Positions 30,471 through 42,500 of a DNA stretch of 64,000 nt are shown piece by piece. The position numbers and the translations under genes were made by a program. Under the pieces are notes generated by a model. It saw only the letters and a program-made list of their open reading frames with translations, did not search any database and was not told the origin of the DNA. Each line of letters opens with the position of its first letter. The stretch's first letter is position 1. The DNA comes from Bugula neritina (taxonomy: Eukaryota > Bryozoa > Gymnolaemata > Cheilostomatida > Bugulidae): the NCBI GenBank assembly GCA_964035545.1, contig CAXIUT010000097.1:556001-620000 (forward strand). Direction: 5' to 3'.

Positions 30471-32052
30471 AATACACAGTTAGTTTAAGGTCATACTCTT
30501 CAGTTTCTGGCTCTTTGCCAGGTGCTTTATGTTCTTATATGAACAATGTTCCACTGATAGCTCGAACTGGTTGAATGTCACAAAAACAAAAAAAATATGA
30601 AAGGATAAAGAAACTTATGTTCTCCAATATACTTTTTTATTTTTTCAAAAGCCAATTCATGTTCAAGTTGTAGCTTGTTGAAAAACATAGTCCCCTTCCA
30701 CATTCTTTTTAATTTATACGCTCCTGACTTGTTATTGCGTCTCAATATGCCTTGTATATAAGTGCCCGTTAGTCTCGCTTCACTAACTTTGCCTATACTT
30801 CACAAGTGCCAGTGCTGCTGGCTCAAAAGCTAAATGTTATAAACTGTCAGCTAAAACCCAATCTTGTATTCCTAAGTTGGTTGGCCTAAATAAAACAATA
30901 GTCAAATCATGATTTCATGTTTTAAAAATTTACTTTATTCTAACCTGCTGCCTAGCTAGTTCTATTTTTGATGTATAATTGTAGAATTTGTGATACATTT
31001 TTTGGCAACCATCCTAGTTATAAAATGCAGTAATGGTACTTATAATATTATATTATTATCACTATAATATATTATATAGTATTATGTGTGTTTTTATTAT
31101 ACTGCATAATATATATCAAATTATTGCTGTTGTGCAAACAAGTGCAATTAACCTAGTTTTCAAAATGTACCTCTAAATCATCAGAATATCAGTTTAGATA
31201 TTTTCATGCTTTGTTAGGTAAACCTAAAAAAAGAGGCTGTATTCCCAAAGTAAAGGGTGTTGAACTATGAACTATATTAGATTAGCCACTCTGCTACCAA
31301 GTGCATCAGTATAATATTATATGAATAGCTCTGATGCTTTGTCTCCGGTGGCTGGCTGCGATATAATAACTTGGCCAACTTCTAAGAGTTTAAAATTGGT
31401 GCAATTATTCAAGAGGTTACATACTGCACAGAGCTAGCTGTGATAGTAACCTTGCTATTGACAATACTTATTACAACTGCCAGCATATAAGCTGCATTGT
31501 AGAATACCGTTGGGGTAGGCTAGTAAAACCAAATTTTGCTCTCTAATATACCTTAGACACAACGCAGCAACATAATTTTCAGTTTCAAATTACATTGCAA
31601 CCCTTACATGAGCTGTGGGCTTCATAAAGATTCATATGTTTAGAGATTTATGCTATAGGCCCTACCTGTGCTAGTGTATGATGAAAATAACACACCATTG
31701 TCAAAGTTAACTTCAAGTATGTTGTTTTCCAGAAACTCAGTATTGTCCATTTATTTCTTGCATACAAATACTTATGTAATAGCATACAGTTTAAGTTTTA
31801 TTTTAGAGCACATCTGCGAACTCTACAATAAGCGCTTGCTTTACCAGTCTATTTCAGACCTGTTTTTGTAGCTAGTAATACGCAAGCTACTTATTTTCAA
31901 ACTTTTGGGTTATTTGTTCAAAACTATTAGCTCTGCTAGTAACCCGAGGCTATTGCAACAGTTCACTGCTGATCAACATGAATTGACAGCCTAATAATTA
32001 TAACCCATTTGCGCTCGGAATATTTATGTATTAATAGTTACTCATATATAGT

Positions 32053-34230
32053 CCGGTGGCAAGTGCCTCAAAAGGTGCTTAGTTTTTAAGTTTCGTAAAA
32101 AAAATGATGTAGATACCTGGAAAAACACTTATCTGGGGTAAAATTTTATGCTGAAAAGCATGGTGGGGGTCTACCTTAACGTACCAGTAGCTTTGGGGGG
32201 GGTTAAAAAGCAATTTGAGCTCAGGCTATAACTTCCATCTAACTTTCCCCATTTCGTAAGCTCTATTATACTGTTCATACAACCAGTACAAAGACCACTA
32301 AAAGGTATCTATATTATGTGAGACAAAGCTCAATTTAGTCACCGATTTATCCTAAAGATGGGTATTCATCCTTTTACCCCAACTACTTTCCAAGTATAGA
32401 GAACTTAGGCTTAATATGCTAGTATAATGCAATATGTTCGACTACCCAGTAAGAGGTGATATAGAGCTGGTAACAATATTAGACATAATATGTATTTATT
32501 GTAATAAACTATGTATTTAAAAAGATTAAACTATGTAAATGAAGGCAACAGGAAGTAATTTGGTAAATGAGCTAAGGCTACAAAATGTGCCTCCTGAGTA
32601 GTTAGCGGATTAGATGCATGAAATACAAGAAATATAATAGTGACTAAATTACTCAAATTTGAAACAGATTGACAGCTAACTTGCAGCCATGCACTAGTTT
32701 CCAATAAGTTAGGAACTTAGTCTATCAATATGACTTCATGCTAGGTGTAGCATTCTGCAAAGATGAGGTTAATGACACTTAAAACTACTGAAATATTCAT
32801 GAACAAAATTGTAACCTTAAAAGTCAAATGCTTTATAAATTCCAAGGAATACAATCATGCTGAAAAACACTCATCTGGGTTGACATCATCATCCAAATCT
32901 TCATCAGAAGAAAGATTTTCAACCATTTTGTTCTCACAATTAAGGCAACTGCACAGTACTGTACATCGCAATTTATCTTGTACACACAAACATTTTCCAC
33001 CTTTACAGTTGGTCTTTTTGCAAGAACATTTCCTTGTTTTTAAGATGTCATTGGGTGCATGAGGCTCACTCAGCCATGCTATCTCAAGTTGTTCATCCAC
33101 AATCTTCCATCCTTGATTATCAGGACTTGGACAGTTCATGATGGGCATGAGAGCAGAGCGCCACACTTTAGTCTGGTAGTTTGCCCGTTTACAATGCAGA
33201 GTGAGTGCATCGTAATTAGGTGGCAAGGATCTGTCTGTCGCACTACCAGTTCTAAAAAGTGCGTATCTAGCATCACTGACCGAGCTTACTGCACTGTTGT
33301 AGATCTTGCAAACTAGGTTTTCAATGCCTTCTGGCACAACTGACAACTGAAAGTGTTGCCCGAAACCTGATAAGGCTTTGAGATGATTCTGGTCGCTCAG
33401 TGCTGTGATGGCAATTGACTTTTTGCCCTTTCCATAAAATCTGGAAGTAGTGTCGCACCCACTGAATGCGTGTAGGGCCGGTAAATTTCTAGACTTCTCA
33501 TCTCCTAACTGATCAGCAATTTCAGAGAGGCACACAAGTCTTTGATTTTTCCCTGAACCAGTAGCAAAAAAAACCTGTGCTGGAATCGAACTACAATGTG
33601 AAATGCCAATAACAGCTACATCAGTGTCTAGCATAGCATTGTGCATGGTAATATCTATGACTTTGCCTTGTATCACATTTTGATTTTTGACCTTCTGGAT
33701 CTAGACCTAGTTCATCAGACAAAAACTTGTTGGCAATAGCACACTCAGGCTGTTTTAGAGTTGGTAGCCAAGAGTTGGCAATTGCTTTTGTTTTTTCTAA
33801 CTTTTCTCCTTCCAATATCAGCAGTGTTTCATTTGCAATTTGTTTGTAATGAATAGCACATTCCATGATCAGCTAAAATCTGTTCATGCTTACAAACAGG
33901 AAATGAAAAAATATGGATGAATATTTGAACAGTTGTATTTAGCCTAAGTAATCGAAGTAAATTAAGGGGGGTCTATGTTAGCGTCCCGCTTATATTCTCT
34001 TCTTTGGATCAGAACCTTGACTATGTTTTTAAATTGAGAGCATAACTCCTAATACTTTGCTTTAAGAATTTCGGCTTTTAATTCTAAAAATTAAGGGTGA
34101 AAGCCACAACTAGGTTACGGTACAGTATTTTTTTCATGTTCAGCATATTTCAATTGACCAAAAAAGTGTTTCAGAAAGTATCTACATGACATTTTTTACG
34201 AACTTGAAAGATAAACCTCAGTTGCCACCA
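32053..34230. mobile_element. Nested element D (about 2.18 kb) with long imperfect inverted ends and a gene
   Basis: Present in element A and missing from the matching place in element B (near 48140). The left end reads CCGGTGGCAAGTGCC, and the right end, read backwards, starts CTGGTGGCAACTGAGG. Both ends then carry a similar block: TTTCGTAAAAAAAATGATGT at about 32090 on the plus strand and, on the minus strand, TTCGTAAAAAATGTCATGT at about 34205. The inverted similarity covers roughly 110 bp with gaps. The exact limits and target duplication are uncertain. The only good open frame inside is on the minus strand (32855-33676, with an upstream part to 33866). Confidence 0.65.
32855..33866 (-). 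CDS. Uncharacterised TE-associated protein with HAFSGCDT block and CXC-like tail
   Basis: The main frame (33676 down to 32855, 273 codons, ending in TGA) has an early LDTDVAVIGIS block (residues 16-26), NLPALHAFSGCDTTSRFYGKGK starting near residue 64 (core ALHAFSGCDTTS), RSLPPNYDALTLHCKRANYQ near 149, and a tail of nine cysteines at 217-247 with spacing C-x-C-x4-C-x4-C-x-C-x6-C-x3-C-x-C-x2-C, close to the tesmin/TSO1 CXC zinc motif. It ends in an acidic Asp/Glu run. The upstream part (33866 to about 33690, starting MECAIHYKQIANETLL) is in another frame, so a frameshift or intron separates them. From memory, the HEEADT...DTDV...HAxTGCDT signature marks a multi-copy invertebrate family of unknown role, possibly a PIN-like nuclease fold. 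The family is longer, so this copy keeps only the C-terminal part. Function is unknown. Confidence 0.6.
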
Positions 34231-34244
34231 GTGTTAACACGACT

Positions 34245-34320
34245 TTGTGGTCCAGAGGTTAAAGGCGTCGGTGAGGAGGTGGTTGGTCATGGTTCAACCC
34301 TAGTAAGTAGCAATTTTTTT
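34245..34320 (+). repeat. tRNA-like (SINE-type) sequence
   Basis: TGTGGTCCAGAGGTTAAAGG resembles a pol III A box and GGTTCAACCC resembles a B box about 45 bases later, followed by a T run. A more damaged version sits at the same place in element B (about 48158-48232). It does not fold into a proper tRNA by eye, so it is probably an old tRNA-derived SINE head or chance similarity. Confidence 0.4.
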
Positions 34321-35215
34321 TCAATTTATGCAAATCCTACGCATGTATAATAAAGATGGCTATAATTGTAAAGTTTTTTTAACTTTTGTTATACAGTAAG
34401 ACAACATACATGCATAATAATTAGATACTGAACACTGGGCTGAACCTTAAATTGATCTTATAGAATACAATGTACTTAAAGTAATCACATGTGAATTAGA
34501 GAAACTGAAAGTAAACCTGCTGCACTATAGACAGACCTTTACTGACAATACTGCAAAGTGAAGTGATTTAGCTGAAATTTACTCTGCTAAACAAACAAAG
34601 AATTATGTTGTGCTGAGGCATTTTCAATAGATTGTAACATAGTGAGATGATTCAGCTAAGTGCTAATGTAAAACAGGGAACATTATATTGGCAGAAATCC
34701 AATAGATTGCCAATTTGTGCGAGAGGGTACTATATGTTATTGTGATAGCGCGCAGAGCGGCAAACGTACTAAGAATGTTATAATTAGTCACAGGAGCGTA
34801 GCTAGAACCATCATATGAAGAATTTAGAAAATTGCTGTGAAACTTGCAAAATGGTGTATGTTTTTACCAAATTGTGAAGAGCATAAACAGAATTTCAAAA
34901 AACAAAGAAAGTATATTAAAGAAAACATATCAAGGAATGTCAAGTTTAACTTTTAGACTTTATAAAATGAATCCCCTGTGCTGCGGCAGTGGAACATGAA
35001 GGGTGTAAAATTTAACTTATTATGCAACAACTTTCTCAGAAATTTTTTTATTAAAAATTAAAAAAAGTATATGAAAGAGGAATGCAAGAGCTATCTTTTC
35101 ATGTAAAATTTATTAATGTGAGACAAAACCTGTTCGAGCTATCCCCTGGAAACCGTTTATATATAACATAAAGCAGTGCCTGAATCTGGAAAGTAATGAC
35201 CTTAAACTAACTGTG

Positions 35216-36636
35216 TATGTTGCAAACTACTGAAATATACGGCAACATACTGCAACATATTGAAATGTACTGCAAAATACTGAAAAAAACTGCAAAAATA
35301 CTGAAATACACTGCAACAACTTAAAAGATACTGTAGGATACTGAAATATACTGAAACATACTGAAACATGCTGCAATAAACCTAAATATACCGAAACATA
35401 CTGGAATAAACTGTGACACACTAAAATATACTGCAACATACAAAAAAAACTGCAACTGTGCAACATAATGAAATATACTGCAAAAATACTGAGATATACT
35501 GCAACAACTTAAAAAATACTGTAGGATACAGAAATATACTAAAACATACTGAAACATCCTGCAACATACCTAAACATTCCGGAATATACTGAAATAAACT
35601 CTGACACACTGAAATATATTGCAACAGACTGAAATAAACTGCGACATACTGAATTATACTGCAACATACTGAAATATACTGCAACATATTGAAGTATAAC
35701 GTAATATAGGGACATGTACTGAAACATACTGAAACATACTGAAACATACTGAAACATAATGAAATACACTGTAAAATATTGAAATACAGTGCAACACATT
35801 GAAATATACTGCAACACACTGAAACATACGGCAGCATTCCGAAATATACTGCGACACAGTGAAATCTACTGCAACACCCTGAAATATACTGCAACATATT
35901 GCAACATACTGAAATACACTGTAACATACTTAAATGCACTGCAACACATTGGAATGAACTGCAACATACCTAAATATACGGTAATATACTGAAATATACT
36001 GTAACACATTGAAATGTAATGCAACATACCGAAATATATGGTAACCTACTGAAATATGTGGCAAACTACTGAAATATACAACCACATACTGCAACATAAT
36101 GAAATATACTGTAACACACTGAAATATACTGCAAAATACTGAAATATACTGTAACACACTGAAACATATTGCAACATACTGAAATATACTGCAACATACT
36201 GAAACATAATGAAATACACTGTAAGATATTGAAATACACTGCAACACATTGAAATATACTGCAACACACTGAAACATACGGCAGCATTCTGAAATATACT
36301 GCGACACAGTGAAATATACTGCAACATCCTGAAATATACTGCAACATACTGAAATTTACTGCAACCTATTGCAACTTACTGAAATGCACTGTAACATGCT
36401 TAAATGCACTGCAACACATTGGAATGAACTGCAACATACCTAAATATACGGTAATATGCTGAAATATACTGTAACACATTGAAATGTACTGCAACATACC
36501 GAAATATATGGTAACCTACTGAAATATGTGGCAAACTACTGAAATATACAGCCACATACTGCAACATAATGAAATATACTGTAACACACTGAAATATACT
36601 GCAAAATACGGAAATATACTGTAACACACTGTAACT
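35216..36636 (+). repeat. Sat1 block after element A
   Basis: Sat1 decamers in the plus orientation. A 470-bp higher-order repeat is visible: TAAATGCACT at 35931 matches 36401, with the following 230 bases alike. The 47-decamer distance keeps the phase. Confidence 0.93.
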
Positions 36637-37180
36637 ATTTTAGTATGTTGTAGTATATTTTAGTATGTTGCAGTATTTTTCAGAATGTTACGTCATATTT
36701 CAATATATTGCAATATGTTTCAGTATGCCACAGTATAATTCAGTACGTCGCAGTATCTTTCAGTATGTTGCATTATACTTTTGTGTGTCACAGTTCATTC
36801 CAGTATGTTCTGGTATATTTAAGTATGTTGCAGCATGTTTCAGTATGTTTCAGTATATTTCAGTATCATACAGTAACTTTTAAGTTGTTGAAGTATATTT
36901 CAGTATTTTTGCAGTATCTTTCATTATGTAGCACATTTGCAGTATTTTTCGGTATGTTTCAGTACATTTCAGTATGTTGCCGTATGTTTCAGTATGTTAC
37001 TGTAAATTTCTGTATAATATAGTATACTTCAGTGTGTTGCAGTGTATTTCAGTATGCTACAGCATATTTCAGTATGTTCTCGTATGTTTCAGTTTATTGC
37101 AGTGTCTTTCGATCTGTTGCAGTGTATTTCAATATGTTACAGTGTATTTCGGTACGTTGCAGTATGCTCATATTTTAAGT
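36637..37180 (-). repeat. Sat1 in inverted orientation
   Basis: From about 36637 the plus strand reads CAGTATATTTCAGTATGTTG-type decamers, the reverse complement of Sat1. The change occurs within one decamer, with no spacer. Confidence 0.92.
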
Positions 37181-38367
37181 ATTTTTTAGCACATTTGGGC
37201 ACTGTTTTAGCACATTTAGGCACTGTTAAACACATTTGTTTTGTTTGTAGCACTATTGGGTGTGTTTCAGTACTTCTGGGCATTTATTGGTACTATTGGC
37301 ATATTTGGTTAAATTTAGCACATTTGGGCACCGTTAAGCACATTTGTTCTGTTTGTAGCACTATTGGGTTTGTTTCATTGTTTCTGGGCACTAATTGCTA
37401 CTCTTAGCATTTTAGGCTCAATTAAGCACATTTGAGCATGTTTTAGCACATTTGGGAACTGTTAAGCAAATTTGTTCTGTTTGTCGCACTATTGGGTGCC
37501 TTTCAGTACTTCTGAGCACTTATTGATACTATTAGCATATATGGATAAATTTAGCATATTTGGGCATTGTTTCAGCCCATTTGGCACTGTATTAGCACAT
37601 TTGGGCATTCTTTTAGCACATTTGGGCACTGTTAAGCATATTTGTTTTGTTTGCAGCACTATTGGGTGCGTTTCAGTACTTTTGGGAACTTATTGGTACT
37701 ATTAGCATATTTGGCTCAATTTAGCACATTTGGGCACTGTTTTAGCACATTTGGGCACTGTTTTAGCACATTTAGGCACTGTTAAACGCATTTGTTCTGT
37801 TTGTAGCACTATTGGGTGCGTTTCAGTACTTCTGGGCACTTTTTGGTACTATTGGCATATTTGAATAAATTTAGCACATTTGGAAACTGTTAAGCACATT
37901 TGGGCAGTGTTAAGCACATTTGTTCTGTTTGTATCACTATTGGGTGCGTTTCAGTACTTCTGAGCACTTATTGATACTGTTAGCGTATTTGGCTCAAATT
38001 AGCACATTTTTGCATGTTTTAGCTCATTTTGGCACGTTTTAGCTCATTTCGGCACTGTTAAGCACATTTGTTCTGTTTGTAGCACTATTGGGTGCGTTTC
38101 AGTATTTCTGGGCACTACTTGATACTCTTAGCATATTTGGCTCAATTAAACACATTTGAGCACGTTTTAGCACATTTGGGCACTATTTTAGCACATTTAG
38201 GCACTGTTAAACACATTTGTTCTGTTTGTAGAACTATTAGGTGTGTTTCAGTACTTCTGGGCACTTATTTGCACTAATAGCATATTTGGCTCAATTTAGC
38301 ACATTTTGGCACTGTTTTAGCACATTTGGGCACTGTTAAGCACATTTGTTCTGTTTGTAGCACTATT
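37181..38367 (+). repeat. Sat2 satellite, left block
   Basis: Typical decamers are TTAGCACATT and TGGGCACTGT, with longer units of about 110-170 bp marked by a GTAGCACTATTGGGTGCG junction (37250, 37360, 37488, 37658, 37806 and so on). Sat2 also steps mostly in tens. AGCACATTT/GGGCACTGTT looks like a changed form of inverted Sat1 AGTATATTT/CAGTATGTTG, and there is no sharp border between the two near 37170. Confidence 0.9.
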
Positions 38368-39123
38368 CACAGGATAGTTAAGGGCAACCTTTTTTAGCTG
38401 CAACTGCCTTGCTGAGGTTTGCATTGTAATCATATAAGAATTCAGTACCAGTAAAATAAAATCTCACCTAATTGTGCTAGAGTCAAAATTTAAAAACTAT
38501 GTTGTAGATCTTCTTTTTCCCCAGTGTAAGTTTTTTGGAAGTTTCAATTTTCATTTTTTTGCAAAGTTATAGACAAGAAACTGCCCAATTTTGGCCAATT
38601 TTGCCTGAAAAGCTGACTTTTCAGTACCAGTAAAATATCTCAGCAGGAAAATATGACATCTGAATAAAAATTGCACTGCTGGAATTCTGAGATATTTCTC
38701 CAGTGTAATTTTTTTTCTTTTTCCAATAACTCTTCTAGATTGCCCATAAATTGGTGATCTATACCTGAAAATGCTATATTTTTTCATAGAAAATTAGCAG
38801 CACGCAGTACTTCACGCTTCAATGAGCACGTAGGGATGAGAAGATATTGGCGCATACATACTAATTACAGGCTTGCTAGCTGGCAGACTATAATGGATAG
38901 CTCGCTTTGTACTTTGTTTATGTAGCACCCATAATGAAATGTTGATAGAGTACGCAGCCCTAATGAAGGTTGCTGCTTATTGGTTGTAGTTTGATGTTAG
39001 GCTAAACAATTACAAGTAGGCAACACGCATGCCACCCACGGAGCCATATTACTCAAGAACCTAAACTACATTTTGAGAGAAATTTATGATATTCTTAGTG
39101 AGGATGCCCTTAACTATCCTGTG
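38368..39123. mobile_element. Short CACAG element, copy 2 (756 bp)
   Basis: Same 19-bp ends as the copy at 29716-30470 and very similar throughout. It interrupts Sat2 exactly in CACTATT^GGGTGCG: the left flank ends CACTATT and the right begins TTGGGTGCG, so TT was duplicated. The internal hairpin is kept with one mismatch. No coding capacity is recognised. Confidence 0.92.
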
Positions 39124-41160
39124 TTGGGTGCGTTTCAGTACTTGTGGGGACTTATTGGTACTATTACCATCTTTGGCTCAATTTATCACATCTGGGCATG
39201 TTTTAACCCATCTTGGCATGTTTTAGCACATTTGGGCACTGTTGAGCACACTCGTTCTACTATTAGCACTAATGGGCACATCTCAGAACCTTTGGGAACT
39301 TATTGGTACTATTAGCATATTTGACCTAATTTAGCACATTTGGGCATGTCTTAGCCCATTTCCAATGTCTTAGCACAATTTGGCACTGTTAAGCACACTA
39401 GTTCTACTATTAGCACTATTGGGCTTGTTTCAGGATTTCTGGGCAGTTATTGTTACTATTAGCATATTTGGCTCAATTTAGCACATTTGGACATGTTTTA
39501 GCACATTTGGGCACTGTTGAGCACACTCGTTCTACTATTAGCACTATTAGGCACATTACAGAACGTCGGGCCACTTATTGGTACTATTAGAACATTTGGC
39601 TCAATTAGGACATTTGGGTATATTTCAGCACATTCGGGCACTTTTAAGCAGACTAGTTCTACTGTTAGCACTATTAGCACGTTTCAGAACCTCTGCGCAC
39701 TTATTAGTACTATTAGCATACTGGGATCAATTTAGCAATTTTGGGCATGTTTTAGCTTATTTGGGCCTGTTTCAACACATTTGCGTAATGTTAAGCACAC
39801 TAGTTCCACTATTAGCACTATTGGGCACATTTCAGAATCTCTGGGCACTTATTAGTACTAATAGTGTATTTTGCTCAATTCAGCACATTTTGGCATGTTT
39901 TAGCACATTTGGGCATGTTTTAGCACAATTGGACACTGTTAGGCACACTAGTTCTACTATTAGCACTATTGGGCCGGTTTCAGGATTTCTTGCCAGTTAT
40001 TGTTACTATTAGCATATTTGGCTCAATTTAGCACATTTGGACATGTTTTAGCACATTTGGGCACTGTTAAGCACATTTGGGTATTGTTAAACACACCATG
40101 TTCCTCATTAGCACTATTGGGTTTGTTTTAGAATTTCTGGGCAGTTATTGTTACTATTAGCATATTTGGCTTAATTTAGCACATTTGGGCATGTTTTAGC
40201 ACATTTGGGCACTGTAAAGCACACTAGTTTTACTATTAGCACTATTGGGCACATTTCTGAACGTCGGGCCACTTATGGGTACTATTAGAACATTTGGCTC
40301 AATTAGGACATTTGGGTATATTTCAGCACATTCGGGCACTTTTAAGCAGACTAGTTCTACTGTTAGCACTATTAGCACGTTTCAGAACCTCTGCGCACTT
40401 ATTCGTACTATTAGCATACTGGGATCAATTTAGCAATTTTGGGCATGTTTTAGCTTATTTGGGCCTGTTTCAACACATTTGCGCAATGTTAAGCACACTA
40501 GTTCCACTATTAGCACTATTGGGCACATTTCAGAATCTCTGGGCACTTATTAGTACTAATAGTGTATTTTGCTCAATTCAGCACATTTTGGCATGTTTTA
40601 GCACATTTGGGCATGTTTTAGCACAGTTGGGCATGTTTTAGCACAGTTGGGTGGGTTTTAGCACATTTGGACACTGTTAGGCACACTAGTTCTACTATTA
40701 GCACTATTGGGCCGGTTTCAGGATTTCTGGGCAGTTATTGTTACTATTAGCATATTTGGCTCAATTTAGCACATTTGGACATGTTTTAGCACATTTGGGC
40801 ACTGTTAAGCACATTTGGGTATTGTTAAACACACCATGTTCCTCATTAGCACTATTGGGTTTGTTTTAGAATTTCTGGGCAGTTATTGTTACTATTAGCA
40901 TATTTGGCTTAATTTAGCACATTTGGGCATGTTTTAGCACATTTGGGCACTGTAAGGCACACTAGTTTTACTATTAGCACCATTGGGCACATTTCAGAAC
41001 CTTTTGGCACTTATTGGTAGTAGTAGCATATTTGGCTCTATTTAACACATTCTGGCATGTCTTAGCTCATTTTGGCATGTTTTAGCACATTTGAGCACTG
41101 TCGAGCACACTCGTTCTACTATTAGCACTATTGGGCACGTTTCACAACTCCTGGGCACTT
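39124..41160 (+). repeat. Sat2 satellite, right block with 698-bp higher-order repeat
   Basis: Units of about 140-150 bp begin near GCACACTAGTTCTACTATTA. A segment of about 700 bp is duplicated (39498 matches 40196). The offset grows to about 737 after roughly 39 extra bases (GCACAGTTGGG-type decamers) near 40620. Sat1-type decamers resume near 41160. Confidence 0.9.
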
Positions 41161-42500
41161 ACTGGAATATACTGTAAAATACAAAAATATGCTGTTATAC
41201 ACTGAAAGGTGTTCTAACATACTGAAATATACTGTTATACACCGAATTTCACTGTAGGTTTTTCTGAAATCAGCTGTAATATACTAAATTATACTGCAAC
41301 ATACTGAAATACATTGTATCATACTCGAATATACTGTAAAATACTGATCTATACTGTAAAACACCTAAATATACTGCAAAAAACTGAAATATACTGCAAC
41401 ATACTGAAATATATTGTAACATACTGAAGTATACCAGTACATACTGGATTATATGCTAAAATACTGAATTATACAGTAACATACTCAAATATACCATAAC
41501 TTACTGAAATGACTATAACATACTGAAATATACTGTTACATACTGAAGTATACTGTAACATACTGAAATATATTGTAACATATTGAAATAAATTGTAACA
41601 TACTGAAATAGACTGCAACATGCTGAAATATACTGTAGAAGACCTGAATATACTGCAAAATGCTCAAATATACTGAATTATAGTGAAATATGCCGAAACT
41701 TACTGGAATATACTATAAAATACAACAATATGCTGTAATACACTGAAATATACTGTAGCATTCTGAGATATAATGTATACACACTGAAGTATACTGAAGT
41801 ACACTGTAACATACTGAAATATATTGCAACATACTGAAATATACTGTAACATATTGAAATAAACTGTAACATACTGAAATATACTGCAACATACTGAAAT
41901 ACACTGCAAAATACTGGAACATACTTAAATATATTGTAACATACTGAAATATACTGTAACATATTGAAATAAACTGTAACATACTGAAATATACTGCAAC
42001 ATACTGAAATACACTGCAAAATACTGAAATACACTGTGACATACTGAAATATACTGAAACATACTGCAACATACTGAACTGTACTGAAATATACTGGAAC
42101 ATGATGAAGTGTACCAGAACATACTGGATTATGCTGTAAAATACTGAATTATATTATAACACCTTGAAATATACTGTAACATACTGAAATTGAATGTGAT
42201 ATACTGGAAGATACTGCAACATACTGAAATATACTGCAGCATACTGATATACACTGCAACACACCGATCTATACTGTAAAACACCTAAATATACTGCAAA
42301 AAACTGAAATATGCTGTAACCTATTAAAATATACAAAAACATACTGAAATATACTGCAACATACTGAAATATATTGTAACATACTGAAGTATACCAGAAC
42401 ATACTGGATTATGCTGTAAAATACTGAATTATATTATAACACCTTGAAATATACTGTAACATACTGAAATATACTGTAACAAACTGAAATATATTGTAAC
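41161..42500 (+). repeat. Sat1 block left of element B
   Basis: Plus-orientation Sat1 decamers. Local duplications are visible at 110 bp (41831 and 41941) and 280 bp (42121 and 42401), again multiples of ten. The block continues at 49143 once element B is removed. Confidence 0.93.

Larger units (their letters stand above)
30475..35215. mobile_element. Long CACAG element A (4741 bp)
   Basis: Perfect 20-bp ends, CACAGTTAGTTTAAGGTCAT at 30475-30494 and its reverse complement at 35196-35215. The inverted similarity continues imperfectly for about 120 bp inward, including GATAGCTCGAAC near 30560 and GTTCGAGCTATC near 35131. It is flanked by TA on both sides. The backbone (30475-32052 and 34231-35215, about 2.56 kb) matches element B at 42501-49142 but contains no recognisable gene. 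The middle, 32053-34230, is a separate inserted element carrying a gene. The ends resemble those of the 755-bp element, so one transposase may move both. Confidence 0.9.
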
